From NCBI GenBank assembly GCA_017465155.1, contig JAFTWV010000114.1:1-37036 (forward strand): 37,036 bases of DNA, written 5' to 3'. The stretch's first letter is position 1. Each line of letters begins with the position of its first letter. Positions 15,794 to 23,506 of the stretch are shown piece by piece. The DNA is from Clostridia bacterium. GTDB taxonomy: Bacteria; Bacillota; Clostridia; Christensenellales; Aristaeellaceae. The position numbers and the translations under genes are program-made. Under the pieces are notes generated by a model that made no database searches, was not told the DNA's origin, and saw only the letters and a list, made by a program, of their open reading frames with translations.

Positions 15794-15871
15794 TTCCTGA
15801 AAGACACCCCTGTTCAAGGAAGAAATAAAGGAACCGATATAGAAAACAAGAGAAAAGAGAGGGAACGAACA

Positions 15872-17383
15872 ATGAGTGAACTGCCGATCATGAAGCCGTA
15901 CATCGGAGGGAAGTGGATCGAAAGCAAGAGCGAGAAGTACAACACGATCTATGACCCGTCGACGGGGAAGGGGATCGCAAAGGTACCGTGCTGCACGAAG
16001 GAAGAGGTAGAAGCGGCGATCGCAGCGGCAAAGGCGGCATATCCGGCATGGCGGAACATGCCTGTAAGGCGTCGAGCGGGGATCATGATGAAGATCCGGA
16101 ACCTGATCGAGGAGAACATGGAAGAGCTGACGCGGCTTTGCGCGACGGAGAACGGCAAGTGCTGGAGCGAAGCGGCAGGAGACGTGGGAAAGGCGCTGGA
16201 AATGACGGAGCTGGCGTGCAGCGCGCCGAGTCTGCTGATGGGAGAAAGCCTGATGGACACGTCGACGGGATACGACACAACGCTGTACCGGGAGCCGTTG
16301 GGAGTGTTCGCGGGCATCGCGCCGTGGAACTTCCCGGCGATGATCCCTGTGGGATGGATGGCGCCGCTGGCGATGGTGTGCGGGAATACGTTCGTGCTGA
16401 AGCCAGCGTCGACGACGCCGATGACGAGCATGAAGTTCGCGGAGATCTACAAGGAAGCGGGGGTACCGGACGGCGTGTTCAACGTGGTGCCCTGCAGCCG
16501 GAACGAGGCGGAGATCCTGCTGACGCACGAGGATGTGAAGGGAATCACGTTCGTGGGATCGACGGAGGTCGGCCTGCATGTGTACAGCACGGCGGCGGCG
16601 CACGGGAAGCGGGTACAGGCGCTGTGCGAGGCGAAGAACCACGCGCTGGTGCTGAAGGACGCGCCGATCGGACGTACGGCGGCGGGGATCATGAACAGCT
16701 CGTTCGGCTGCGCGGGAGAGCGGTGCATGGCGCTGCCGGCGATCGTGGTGGAAGAGGAAATCGCGGATGAGCTGGTGGCGGAGCTGGTGAGGCTTTGTAA
16801 GCAGCAGAAGATCGGGCCGGCATACGACAAGACGAGCAACCTGGGCCCAGTGGGGAGCAAGGGACATCAAAAGTTCGTGCTGGACTGGATCGAAAAGGGG
16901 ATAGAGGAAGGCGCGGAGCTGGTGCTGGACGGCCGGAACGTGAAGGTCGAGGGATACGAGGATGGCTACTACATCGGGCATACGATCTTTGATCATGTGA
17001 CGGAGGAGATGACGATCGGCACGCGGGAGGTGTTCGGGCCGGTGCTGTGCATCAAGCGAGTGAAGGACTTCGAGGAAGGTCTTGCGCTGATGAACCGGAA
17101 TCCGTATGCGAACGGGAGCGTGATATTCACGCAGAACGGGCATTATGCGCGTGAGTTTGCGAAGCGAACGGACGGCGGCATGGTAGGCGTGAATGTGGGC
17201 ATCCCGGTTCCGATAGGAATTTTCCCGTTCTGCGGACACAAGAAGAGCTTTTTCGGAGATCTGCATTGCCACGGGAAGGATGCGTTCCGGTTCTATACGG
17301 AGAGTAAGTGCGTGACGACGCGCTGGTTTGATGAGGAAGAGAAGAAGAAGAAGAGCGTGGATACCTGGGACGGATCTCTGTAA
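15872..17383 (+). CDS. iolA: Methylmalonate/malonate-semialdehyde dehydrogenase (CoA-acylating)
   Basis: 503 residues, aldehyde dehydrogenase superfamily, MmsA branch. NAD-binding segment PWNFPAMIPVGWMAPLA near 151-167, the MmsA-type AKNH (254-257) where other aldehyde dehydrogenases keep a general-base Glu, and GERCMA with nucleophile Cys285 are visible. It converts malonate semialdehyde, NAD and CoA to acetyl-CoA, CO2 and NADH. The start is set at MSELPIMKPY, where family members begin, behind AGAGGGA; an earlier in-frame ATG at 15782 would add 30 lysine/arginine-rich residues and overlaps an intergenic repeat. The 106-bp gap after iolC is otherwise purine-rich and featureless. Confidence 0.92.
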   Translation: MSELPIMKPYIGGKWIESKSEKYNTIYDPSTGKGIAKVPCCTKEEVEAAIAAAKAAYPAWRNMPVRRRAGIMMKIRNLIEENMEELTRLCATENGKCWSEAAGDVGKALEMTELACSAPSLLMGESLMDTSTGYDTTLYREPLGVFAGIAPWNFPAMIPVGWMAPLAMVCGNTFVLKPASTTPMTSMKFAEIYKEAGVPDGVFNVVPCSRNEAEILLTHEDVKGITFVGSTEVGLHVYSTAAAHGKRVQALCEAKNHALVLKDAPIGRTAAGIMNSSFGCAGERCMALPAIVVEEEIADELVAELVRLCKQQKIGPAYDKTSNLGPVGSKGHQKFVLDWIEKGIEEGAELVLDGRNVKVEGYEDGYYIGHTIFDHVTEEMTIGTREVFGPVLCIKRVKDFEEGLALMNRNPYANGSVIFTQNGHYAREFAKRTDGGMVGVNVGIPVPIGIFPFCGHKKSFFGDLHCHGKDAFRFYTESKCVTTRWFDEEEKKKKSVDTWDGSL

Positions 17384-17484
17384 GGGGTAGGAAACGGGAA
17401 GGCGGCAACAAAGGAGCCGTTTCCGCCAGACTCTGATCGCAACGGAGAAGGGGTAAGAAACGGGAAAAGTAGTAACAAAGGAGC
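17382..17484 (+). repeat. Duplicated intergenic segment with two ribosome-site-like copies
   Basis: A 36-base unit (17382-17417) recurs as a 37-base unit (17448-17484), each running from AAGGGGTA through GAAACGGGAA to AACAAAGGAGC. Only the second copy is correctly placed to serve iolG; the first has a ribosome-site sequence with no gene. The shared GGGGTA block also appears after iolC. Confidence 0.8.
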
Positions 17485-17492
17485 GAAAAGCC

Positions 17493-18506
17493 ATGAAGAA
17501 GCTGAACATCGGTATCGTAGGAGCGGGGCGCATCGGCAAGGTGCATGCCGCATCGATCACGTATCATATTCCCAATGCACAGGTGGTGCGTGTGACGGAC
17601 GTGTATGAGCCTGCAGCAAAGGCGCTGGCGGAAACCTATGGCGTGCCGGCGTATGGGACGGATTATATGGAAATCATCAATGATCCTGAAATCGACGCGG
17701 TGCTGGTGTGCTCGCCGACGCCGACGCATGCGGACATCAGCATCGCGGCGATGAAGGCAGGGAAGCATGTGTTCTGCGAGAAGCCCGTGGATCTGACGAT
17801 CGAAAAGATCCAGAAGACAGCAGAGGCAGCGAAGGAAACGGGGAAGAAGCTTCAGATCGGATTCAACCGCCGTTTTGACCACAACCACGGGAAGGTGCAG
17901 AAGCTGGCCAGGGAAGGCGTGCTGGGAAATATCGAGCTGATCAAGATCACGTCGCGCGATCCGGAGCCGCCGAGCCCGGAGTACGCGGCGTCGTCGGGCG
18001 GATTGTACATCGACATGATGATCCATGACTTCGACATGGCGATGTTCCTGGCGGGGAGCGACGTGACGGAAGTGTACGCGATGGGAACGAGCCTGGTGGA
18101 TCCGCGGATCGGCGAGGCAGGGGACGTGGACACGGCGATCGTGACGCTGACGTTCGAGAACGGCGCGCTGGGCGTGATCGACAACAGCCGGCGTGCGGCA
18201 TATGGCTATGACCAGCGCGTGGAGGTGTTCGGCAGCCTGGGCATGGCGGCGGGCGAGAACGACGGGGACAGCACGGTTCGTGTGTCCACGGCAGCAGGCG
18301 TGGTGAGCGACAAGCCGCAGTACTTCTTCCTGGAGCGGTACATGGCGAGCTTCATTGAGGAAATGAAGCAGTTCATCGCGGCGATCAATGAGGACAAGGA
18401 AGTGCCGGTGGGGATCCACGCGGGCCTGATGAGCGTGGTGCTGGCAAAGGCGGCGAAGAAGTCGCTGGATGAGCACCGGCCGGTGAAGATCAGCGAGATT
18501 GTTTGA
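17493..18506 (+). CDS. iolG: myo-Inositol 2-dehydrogenase (Gfo/Idh/MocA family)
   Basis: 337 residues. N-terminal Rossmann domain with GIVGAGRIGKVH (7-18). Catalytic Lys97 is in EKP, and Asp174 and His178 are in DMMIHDFD, matching the Lys-Asp-His triad of inositol dehydrogenases. It oxidises myo-inositol to 2-keto-myo-inositol (scyllo-inosose) with NAD, the entry step of the pathway. Related family members act on scyllo- or chiro-inositol or other sugars, so the exact isomer is inferred from the cluster. AAAGGAG precedes the ATG. Confidence 0.92.
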   Translation: MKKLNIGIVGAGRIGKVHAASITYHIPNAQVVRVTDVYEPAAKALAETYGVPAYGTDYMEIINDPEIDAVLVCSPTPTHADISIAAMKAGKHVFCEKPVDLTIEKIQKTAEAAKETGKKLQIGFNRRFDHNHGKVQKLAREGVLGNIELIKITSRDPEPPSPEYAASSGGLYIDMMIHDFDMAMFLAGSDVTEVYAMGTSLVDPRIGEAGDVDTAIVTLTFENGALGVIDNSRRAAYGYDQRVEVFGSLGMAAGENDGDSTVRVSTAAGVVSDKPQYFFLERYMASFIEEMKQFIAAINEDKEVPVGIHAGLMSVVLAKAAKKSLDEHRPVKISEIV

Positions 18507-18560
18507 GAAGCATAACGAAAAAAGGATGGAGAAATCAGGAAGATCGGGAGGGCGTAAGGC

Positions 18561-19379
18561 GTGAGTGCGATCATCCGGGCCAACGGCGAGCATGCCTATG
18601 GTTATACGAGTATCACGGAAATGCAGGGAAAGAATGCAGAGATGCAGATGGATTTCGGCGTACTGCGGCTGCGGAAGGGAGAAAGCTGGACGGAGGAGCA
18701 GGAGCTGGAGAAGGCGTATCTGCTGGTGTACGGCGAGGTGAAGTTCGAGTGGGAAGGCCGTGAGCATACGGAGGAACGCGCGAACTGCTTTGACGTGCCG
18801 CCGACGGCGCTGCATGTGAGCAGGGGGACGCAGGTGAAGCTGACATGCCAGTCGGAGGAATGCGAGATCAACGTTCTGCGGACGGAAAATGAGCGCGAAT
18901 TTCCAGGGAAGCTGTACCTGCCATCGGATACGCCGGACGAGTTCCGCGGAGCGGGGACGATGCATGAGACAAGCACGCGGATCGTGCGGACGATCTTCGA
19001 TTACACGAACGCGCCGTATGGGAATCTGGTGCTGGGAGAAGTGATCGGTTTTCCGGGGAAGTGGTCGAGCTACCCGCCGCATCATCATCCGCAGCCGGAG
19101 ATCTACTACTATAAGAACAATCCGGCGAATGGGTTCGGATATGCGGAGGTGGGCGATGAGGTGTACAAGGTGCACAACAACGACACGGTGTGCATCTCAG
19201 CCGGGATGACGCATCCGCAGTGCACGCCGCCGGGGTACGCGCTGTGGTATCTGTGGGCGATCCGTCATCTGGAGGGAAGTCCGTACAAACAGCCGGAGTA
19301 CCCGGTGTTCGTGGAAGAGCACAGGTGGGTGCAGGGGAAGGACGCGCCGTACTGGGGCGACAGGTACGGAGAGAAGTGA
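18561..19379 (+). CDS. iolB: 5-deoxy-glucuronate isomerase
   Basis: 272 residues, bicupin fold of the KduI/IolB family. The metal-binding stretch SYPPHHHPQPEIYYYK (His and Glu ligands) and the later GMTHPQCTPPGYALWYLWAI segment are typical. It isomerises 5-deoxy-D-glucuronate to 5-dehydro-2-deoxy-D-gluconate, the IolC substrate. The start is GTG with GGAGGG eight bases upstream. It follows iolG by 54 bp. Confidence 0.93.
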   Translation: MSAIIRANGEHAYGYTSITEMQGKNAEMQMDFGVLRLRKGESWTEEQELEKAYLLVYGEVKFEWEGREHTEERANCFDVPPTALHVSRGTQVKLTCQSEECEINVLRTENEREFPGKLYLPSDTPDEFRGAGTMHETSTRIVRTIFDYTNAPYGNLVLGEVIGFPGKWSSYPPHHHPQPEIYYYKNNPANGFGYAEVGDEVYKVHNNDTVCISAGMTHPQCTPPGYALWYLWAIRHLEGSPYKQPEYPVFVEEHRWVQGKDAPYWGDRYGEK

Positions 19380-19416
19380 AAAAAGCAGAAGGAAGAGACG
19401 GACGGGAGGAATTCCA

Positions 19417-21270
19417 ATGGAACGAATACGTCTGACGATGGCGCAGGCGCTGGTGAAGTTTCTGGACGCACAGTACGTGAGCCTTGACGGAAAAGAAAAC
19501 AAGTTTGTGAACAGCATATTCGGGGTGTTCGGTCATGGGTGCGTGGTAGGCGTGGGACAGGCGCTGGCGCAGGGCGGCCACAATATCCGGTTCTATCAGG
19601 GAAAGAATGAGCAGAACATGGCGCTGGCAGCGACGGCGTTTGCGAAGCAGAAGAACCGTCGGGAAATCATCCCGTGCGTGAGCTCGATCGGTCCGGGTGC
19701 AATGAACATGGTGACGGCGGCGGGTTGTGCGACGGCGAACCGGATACCGCTGCTGGTGCTTCCGGGAGATACGTTTGCGTGCCGGCAGCCGGATCCGGTG
19801 CTGCAGCAGGCAGAGTTTTACGACAGCTACGGACGGACGGTGACGGACGCATTCCGGGGGGTGTGCCACTATTTTGACCGGATCGAGCGTCCGGAGCAGC
19901 TGATGACGGCGGCGCAGCATGCGATGCGAGTGCTGACGGACCCAGCGGATACAGGGGCGGTATGCCTGGCGATGCCGCAGGACGTGGAGGGCGAGGCGTA
20001 CGACTACCCTGCGGAGTTCTTCCGGAAGCGTGTGTGGTACCTGGACAGGCGCCCGATGGCGGAAACGCAGCTGAAGCGAGCGATGGAAATCCTGACGAAG
20101 GCAGAGAAGCCGCTGGCGATCCTGGGAGGCGGCGTGAGGTACAGCGAAGCGGGCGACGCGCTGGCGGCGCTGTGCGAGGCGGCGAACATCCCGTTTGCGG
20201 AGACGCAGGCGGGCAAGGGAACGCTGTCATGGAGGCACCCGCTGAATGTGGGAGGCATCGGGGTAACGGGCGGAAAGGCGGCGAATGTGCTGGCGCCGCA
20301 GGCGGATGTGATACTGGCAGTGGGAACGCGGCTGTCGGATTTCACGACGTCGTCGAAGTGGCTGTTCAGGCAGGAAGCGAAGGTGATCGGCCTGAACATC
20401 TGCCCGTTTGACGCGATCAAGATGGACGCAGAGGGGATCGTGTGCGACGCGAAGGCGGGTCTGGAAGCGATGACGGAAGCGCTGAACGGATACAAAACGA
20501 AGTGGGGCGCGGAAGTCAGGGAAGCGGTCGAGGAGTGGAATGCGATCGTGGACGCGCACTACGCGGCGGAGGATCCGCGGGGCCTGAGCCAGACGCGGGC
20601 GCTGGGCGAGATCAACAAATTCATGTCGGAAACGGACGTTGCGGTGGGCAGCGCGGGCAGCCTTCCGGGCGATATGCAGCGGCTGTGGCGCAGCGGCGCA
20701 CGCGACACGTACCACATGGAATACGGGTTCTCGAACATGGGATATGAGCCGAACGGAGCGCTGGGCGTGAAGCTGGCGGAGCCGGAGCGGGAAGTGTACG
20801 CGTTCTTCGGAGACGGGACGTACATGATGGCGCATTCGGAGCTGCTGACATGCGTGCAGGAGGGACTGCGAGTGCACTTCTGCCTGTTCGACAACAGCGG
20901 CTGGGGGTGCATCGAGAACCTGCAAAATAACCAGGGAAACGATACGTACGGGACGGTGTTCCGGTACCGGAATGCGGAAACGGGGGAGCTGGACGGGGAA
21001 ATCATGCCGATCGACTTTGCGAAGAATGCGTCGGCGTACGGATTGAAGACGTACACGATCCGGACGGTGGAAGAGCTGCGAGCGGCGCTGAAGGAAGGCC
21101 GGGAGCAGCCGCAGCCGGTGCTCTACGATATCAAGGTGGTACCGGGAACGATGACGCCGGGGTACGAAAGCTGGTGGCGCGTGGGTGTGGCGGAGGTATC
21201 GACACAGCCGCGCGTGCAGGCGGCGTATGCGGATCTGATGGCGCACGTGAAGGACGCAAGGGACTATTGA
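19417..21270 (+). CDS. iolD: 3D-(3,5/4)-trihydroxycyclohexane-1,2-dione hydrolase
   Basis: 617 residues, thiamine-diphosphate enzyme family with the standard three domains: N-terminal PYR (1-~200), a central FAD/NAD-like domain, and C-terminal PP with the cofactor motif FGDGTYMMAHSE near 463 ending in CLFDN. It opens the inositol ring by hydrolysing the trihydroxycyclohexanedione to 5-deoxy-glucuronate. The early stretch DGKENKFVNSIFGVFGHG is characteristic of IolD. GGGAGG precedes the ATG. Length is normal for the family. Confidence 0.94.
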   Translation: MERIRLTMAQALVKFLDAQYVSLDGKENKFVNSIFGVFGHGCVVGVGQALAQGGHNIRFYQGKNEQNMALAATAFAKQKNRREIIPCVSSIGPGAMNMVTAAGCATANRIPLLVLPGDTFACRQPDPVLQQAEFYDSYGRTVTDAFRGVCHYFDRIERPEQLMTAAQHAMRVLTDPADTGAVCLAMPQDVEGEAYDYPAEFFRKRVWYLDRRPMAETQLKRAMEILTKAEKPLAILGGGVRYSEAGDALAALCEAANIPFAETQAGKGTLSWRHPLNVGGIGVTGGKAANVLAPQADVILAVGTRLSDFTTSSKWLFRQEAKVIGLNICPFDAIKMDAEGIVCDAKAGLEAMTEALNGYKTKWGAEVREAVEEWNAIVDAHYAAEDPRGLSQTRALGEINKFMSETDVAVGSAGSLPGDMQRLWRSGARDTYHMEYGFSNMGYEPNGALGVKLAEPEREVYAFFGDGTYMMAHSELLTCVQEGLRVHFCLFDNSGWGCIENLQNNQGNDTYGTVFRYRNAETGELDGEIMPIDFAKNASAYGLKTYTIRTVEELRAALKEGREQPQPVLYDIKVVPGTMTPGYESWWRVGVAEVSTQPRVQAAYADLMAHVKDARDY

Positions 21271-21330
21271 CGAAGGATTTCAAGACTGCAGATACAGGAT
21301 TTCTGCTTTATAAAAAGTGGAGGAAGCAAT

Positions 21331-22227
21331 ATGCTTGATGCGAAGAAGGTAAAGCTGGCGATTGCGCCGATCGGCTGGACGAACGATGATCTGCCGGATT
21401 TGGGCGCGGAGAATACGTTTGAGCAGTGCGTGAGCGAAATGGCGCTGGCAGGGTTCAAGGGAAGCGAAATCGGCAACAAGTATCCGCAGGATGTGTCGGT
21501 ACTGAAGCACAAGCTGGACGTGCGCGGGCTTCAAATTTGCAACGCATGGTTCTCGACGCTGTTCACGTCGGAGCCCTATGAGGTAACGATCCGGAACTTC
21601 ATCGCGCACCGGGACCGACTGCATGCGCTGGGAGCGAAGGTGATCGGCGCGAGCGAGCAGGGCAATTCGATTCAGGGGAAGGCGCTGAACATCTTTGGCG
21701 CTGACAAGCCCGTGTATACGAAGGAGCAGTGGGAAACCATTGCGAAGGGCTATAACGAGCTGGGCGCGCTGGCGCAGGAGAAGGGGATGGTGCTGACATG
21801 CCACCACCACATGGGCACGGGCGTGCAGACGGCAGAGGAAATCGACACGTTCATGTCGCTGATCGACCCGGAAAAGGTGTTCCTGCTGTTCGACTCGGGG
21901 CATCTGACCTTCGCGGGGATCGATCCGGTGCCGGTGCTGGAGAAGTACATTGACCGGATCAGGCATGTGCACCTGAAGGATGTGCGACTGGCGATCCGTG
22001 AGAAGGCGCAGGCGGAGGGCTGGAGCTTCCTGCAGGCGGTGCGGGAAGGCGTGTTCACGGTTCCGGGCGACGGTGATGTGGACTTCGCGCCGATCTTTGC
22101 GATCCTGGAGAAGTCAGGCTACGAGGGCTGGGTGGTCGTTGAGGCCGAGCAGGACCCCGCTAAGGCCAATCCCTTTGAGTATGCCGTCAAGGCCAGAAAG
22201 TATATCGCGGATATGACCGGGCTGTAA
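21331..22227 (+). CDS. iolE: myo-Inosose-2 dehydratase
   Basis: 298 residues, TIM-barrel family. The start [20 protein letters not shown] is diagnostic for Iol[27 protein letters not shown] and the C-terminal VVVEAEQDP hold the metal and catalytic residues. It dehydrates 2-keto-myo-inositol to 3D-(3,5/4)-trihydroxycyclohexane-1,2-dione. GGAGG precedes the ATG, 60 bp after iolD. Codon choice reverts from the iolC-iolD style to the genome's ordinary style in roughly the last 35 codons (after about 22120). Last recognisable gene of the iol operon. Confidence 0.94.
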   Translation: MLDAKKVKLAIAPIGWTNDDLPDLGAENTFEQCVSEMALAGFKGSEIGNKYPQDVSVLKHKLDVRGLQICNAWFSTLFTSEPYEVTIRNFIAHRDRLHALGAKVIGASEQGNSIQGKALNIFGADKPVYTKEQWETIAKGYNELGALAQEKGMVLTCHHHMGTGVQTAEEIDTFMSLIDPEKVFLLFDSGHLTFAGIDPVPVLEKYIDRIRHVHLKDVRLAIREKAQAEGWSFLQAVREGVFTVPGDGDVDFAPIFAILEKSGYEGWVVVEAEQDPAKANPFEYAVKARKYIADMTGL

Positions 22228-22239
22228 GCTGCCATGGAC

Positions 22240-22269
22240 GGAGAGGGCGACGGAAGCGCTGCCCTCTCC
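22240..22269 (+). terminator. Weak terminator-like hairpin after iolE
   Basis: A perfect 9-bp stem GGAGAGGGC/GCCCTCTCC (22240-22248 with 22261-22269, 12-nt loop) follows the iolE stop by 12 bases, but only TTG follows it. It may attenuate read-through into the next gene rather than end transcription. Confidence 0.5.
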
Positions 22270-22299
22270 TTGCCGCGTGACTGTGAAGGAGGAGTTCTG

Positions 22300-22962
22300 A
22301 TGGACGACAAGCGTCTTGCTGTCAAATATGCGCCCCTCATCCATTATGACAAGGCTGAAACCATCCCCCTGTGCGCCGTGGGCTACACGGTGTTCCGAGA
22401 AGAGCAGCGCAGCGATTCCTTCCCCAAAAGGTCGGTCGTGCCGGATGCCTGCGGTCTGGTCATTGAGTATGCGCTGTTTTGGGATTACGACATTCAGCAT
22501 ATGTATGATCTGGAGCACATCTGGGTATGGGTGGCAGCTGACGGCTCGGTAACTCGTGCGGAAGCCAGCTTTCACGGCAAGTATCTGAATCTCTGGGAGG
22601 CGGACATGGGCTTTGCGCAGATGCCGGAAGGCACGCATGTGCATGCTTACTGCCAGCCCGGAAAGCACGCTTTTTTGCCGGATGGCCAGCTGTTCCGTCT
22701 GCTTCCGGGATGGAGGGAGAGCTGCAATGTGGACTCCGGCGGCGCGGTGCTGGTGGGAGGCCCCTTTGGGAGCCTGTATGCGGCGACGGCGGAGGATGAC
22801 GCGCGCTGCAAAAAGCATATCAGGGAGAAATACGCCTTCGAACCGACGCTTGAATTTGACGAGGGAACGGTTGTACCGGAGGAAATCATCTGCCCGTGGG
22901 AAGCGCTGAAGGCATGGATTCCGAGCCGAATCGCACAGCTTTGCGATGAACTGAAAAAGTGA
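22300..22962 (+). CDS. Uncharacterised protein with an NPP1/Vps62-like core
   Basis: 220 residues, no signal peptide or membrane segment. The opening KYAPLIHYDKAETIPLCAVG and the central QHMYDLEHIWVWVAADG (66-82), with His67, Asp70, Glu72 and His73, resemble by eye the APLLRFD-type opening and the HxxDxEH-type core of NPP1 (necrosis-inducing) and Vps62-related beta-sandwich proteins, where these residues hold a metal ion. The similarity is weak and read by eye. Function unknown. AAGGAGG precedes the ATG. It follows the iol operon on the same strand after a weak hairpin, with codon choice like the bulk genome, so an inositol role is not implied. Confidence 0.7.
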   Translation: MDDKRLAVKYAPLIHYDKAETIPLCAVGYTVFREEQRSDSFPKRSVVPDACGLVIEYALFWDYDIQHMYDLEHIWVWVAADGSVTRAEASFHGKYLNLWEADMGFAQMPEGTHVHAYCQPGKHAFLPDGQLFRLLPGWRESCNVDSGGAVLVGGPFGSLYAATAEDDARCKKHIREKYAFEPTLEFDEGTVVPEEIICPWEALKAWIPSRIAQLCDELKK

Positions 22963-23006
22963 GAGAAGCGCTGCCTGTTCCTGCTGCGTTTTTCCGATGA
23001 TACTTC

Positions 23007-23040
23007 AAAGGCCGTGCACTTTTCGGGCTGCACGGCCTTT
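23007..23040 (+). terminator. Terminator-like hairpin after the NPP1-like gene
   Basis: A perfect 12-bp stem AAAGGCCGTGCA/TGCACGGCCTTT (23007-23018 with 23029-23040). The A/T ends let it work on either strand. Confidence 0.65.
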
Positions 23041-23092
23041 GCTGATGTTCTGATGACAGCGGATTGCTTCATGTAAGTTTCCTGGTGAAAGC

Positions 23093-23136
23093 AAAAGGCC
23101 GCCCGGGCTCCGGTGATCCCGGAAGCTCGGACGGCC
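23093..23136 (-). terminator. Terminator of the polA-side minus-strand transcript
   Basis: A long GC-rich stem (23097-23113 pairing with about 23118-23136, a few mismatches, TGAT-type loop) is followed on the minus strand by TTTTGCTTTC. It lies about 20 bases past the small gene's stop. Confidence 0.75.
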
Positions 23137-23157
23137 CTGATGACATGCGGATGCAGC

Positions 23158-23418
23158 TTAGCCGTGCTGGCCCTCGGACTGCAGCTGCATGTTTTCCACC
23201 ACGATGTCGTGGATTTCACCCAGCGTTGCGCAGTATTCAAGAACCTCCCAGGGCTTGTTGGTGTGGAAATGGATCTTGATCAGCTCGTCATCGCCCACGG
23301 CCAGCAGGCAATCGCCCTCGAAATGCTCGGTGATGTAGTCGAAGATTTCGTCCTCATCCAGGTCATGTCCTTCGATCAGCAGCTGGGTGTCAAACTTGAA
23401 TTCCAGAATCTCAGCCAT
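23158..23418 (-). CDS. Stand-alone FakA/YloV C-terminal-like domain protein
   Basis: 86 residues. It resembles by eye the C-terminal domain of the DAK2-fusion protein FakA/YloV: an opening FKFDTQLLIEG, then LLAVGDDELIKIHFHTNKPWEVLEY and GEIHDIVVENMQLQ. The match covers almost the whole protein and includes the conserved IHFHTN core. In FakA this domain contributes to fatty-acid kinase function together with the N-terminal ATP-binding DAK2 domain, which is absent here. The small protein may be a regulator, a partner of a separate kinase, or a relic. The ATG is preceded by AAAGGAG. It lies 88 bp downstream of polA and may be co-transcribed with it; no clear promoter was found in the gap. Confidence 0.78.
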   Translation of the reverse strand: MAEILEFKFDTQLLIEGHDLDEDEIFDYITEHFEGDCLLAVGDDELIKIHFHTNKPWEVLEYCATLGEIHDIVVENMQLQSEGQHG

Positions 23419-23506
23419 ATGTACATGCTCCTTTGCGTGATGTTCAAATAAAGAGAAAACCATTGGGGGTATTCGGCGTGCGGCACGAAAATCCTGCAAG
23501 CTGTGT

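Noticed and set aside
13909-15807. Minus-strand open frame opposite iolJ-iolC
   Set aside because: Arg/His-rich, spans two real genes and their junction; artefact of codon bias.
15782-15871. Thirty-residue N-terminal extension of iolA
   Set aside because: The residues are Lys/Arg/Glu-rich and unlike the family, and the region is an intergenic repeat; MSELPIMKPYIGGKW fits the family start.
17127-19175. Minus-strand open frame opposite iolA-iolG-iolB
   Set aside because: Arg/His/Leu-rich shadow crossing three genuine genes.
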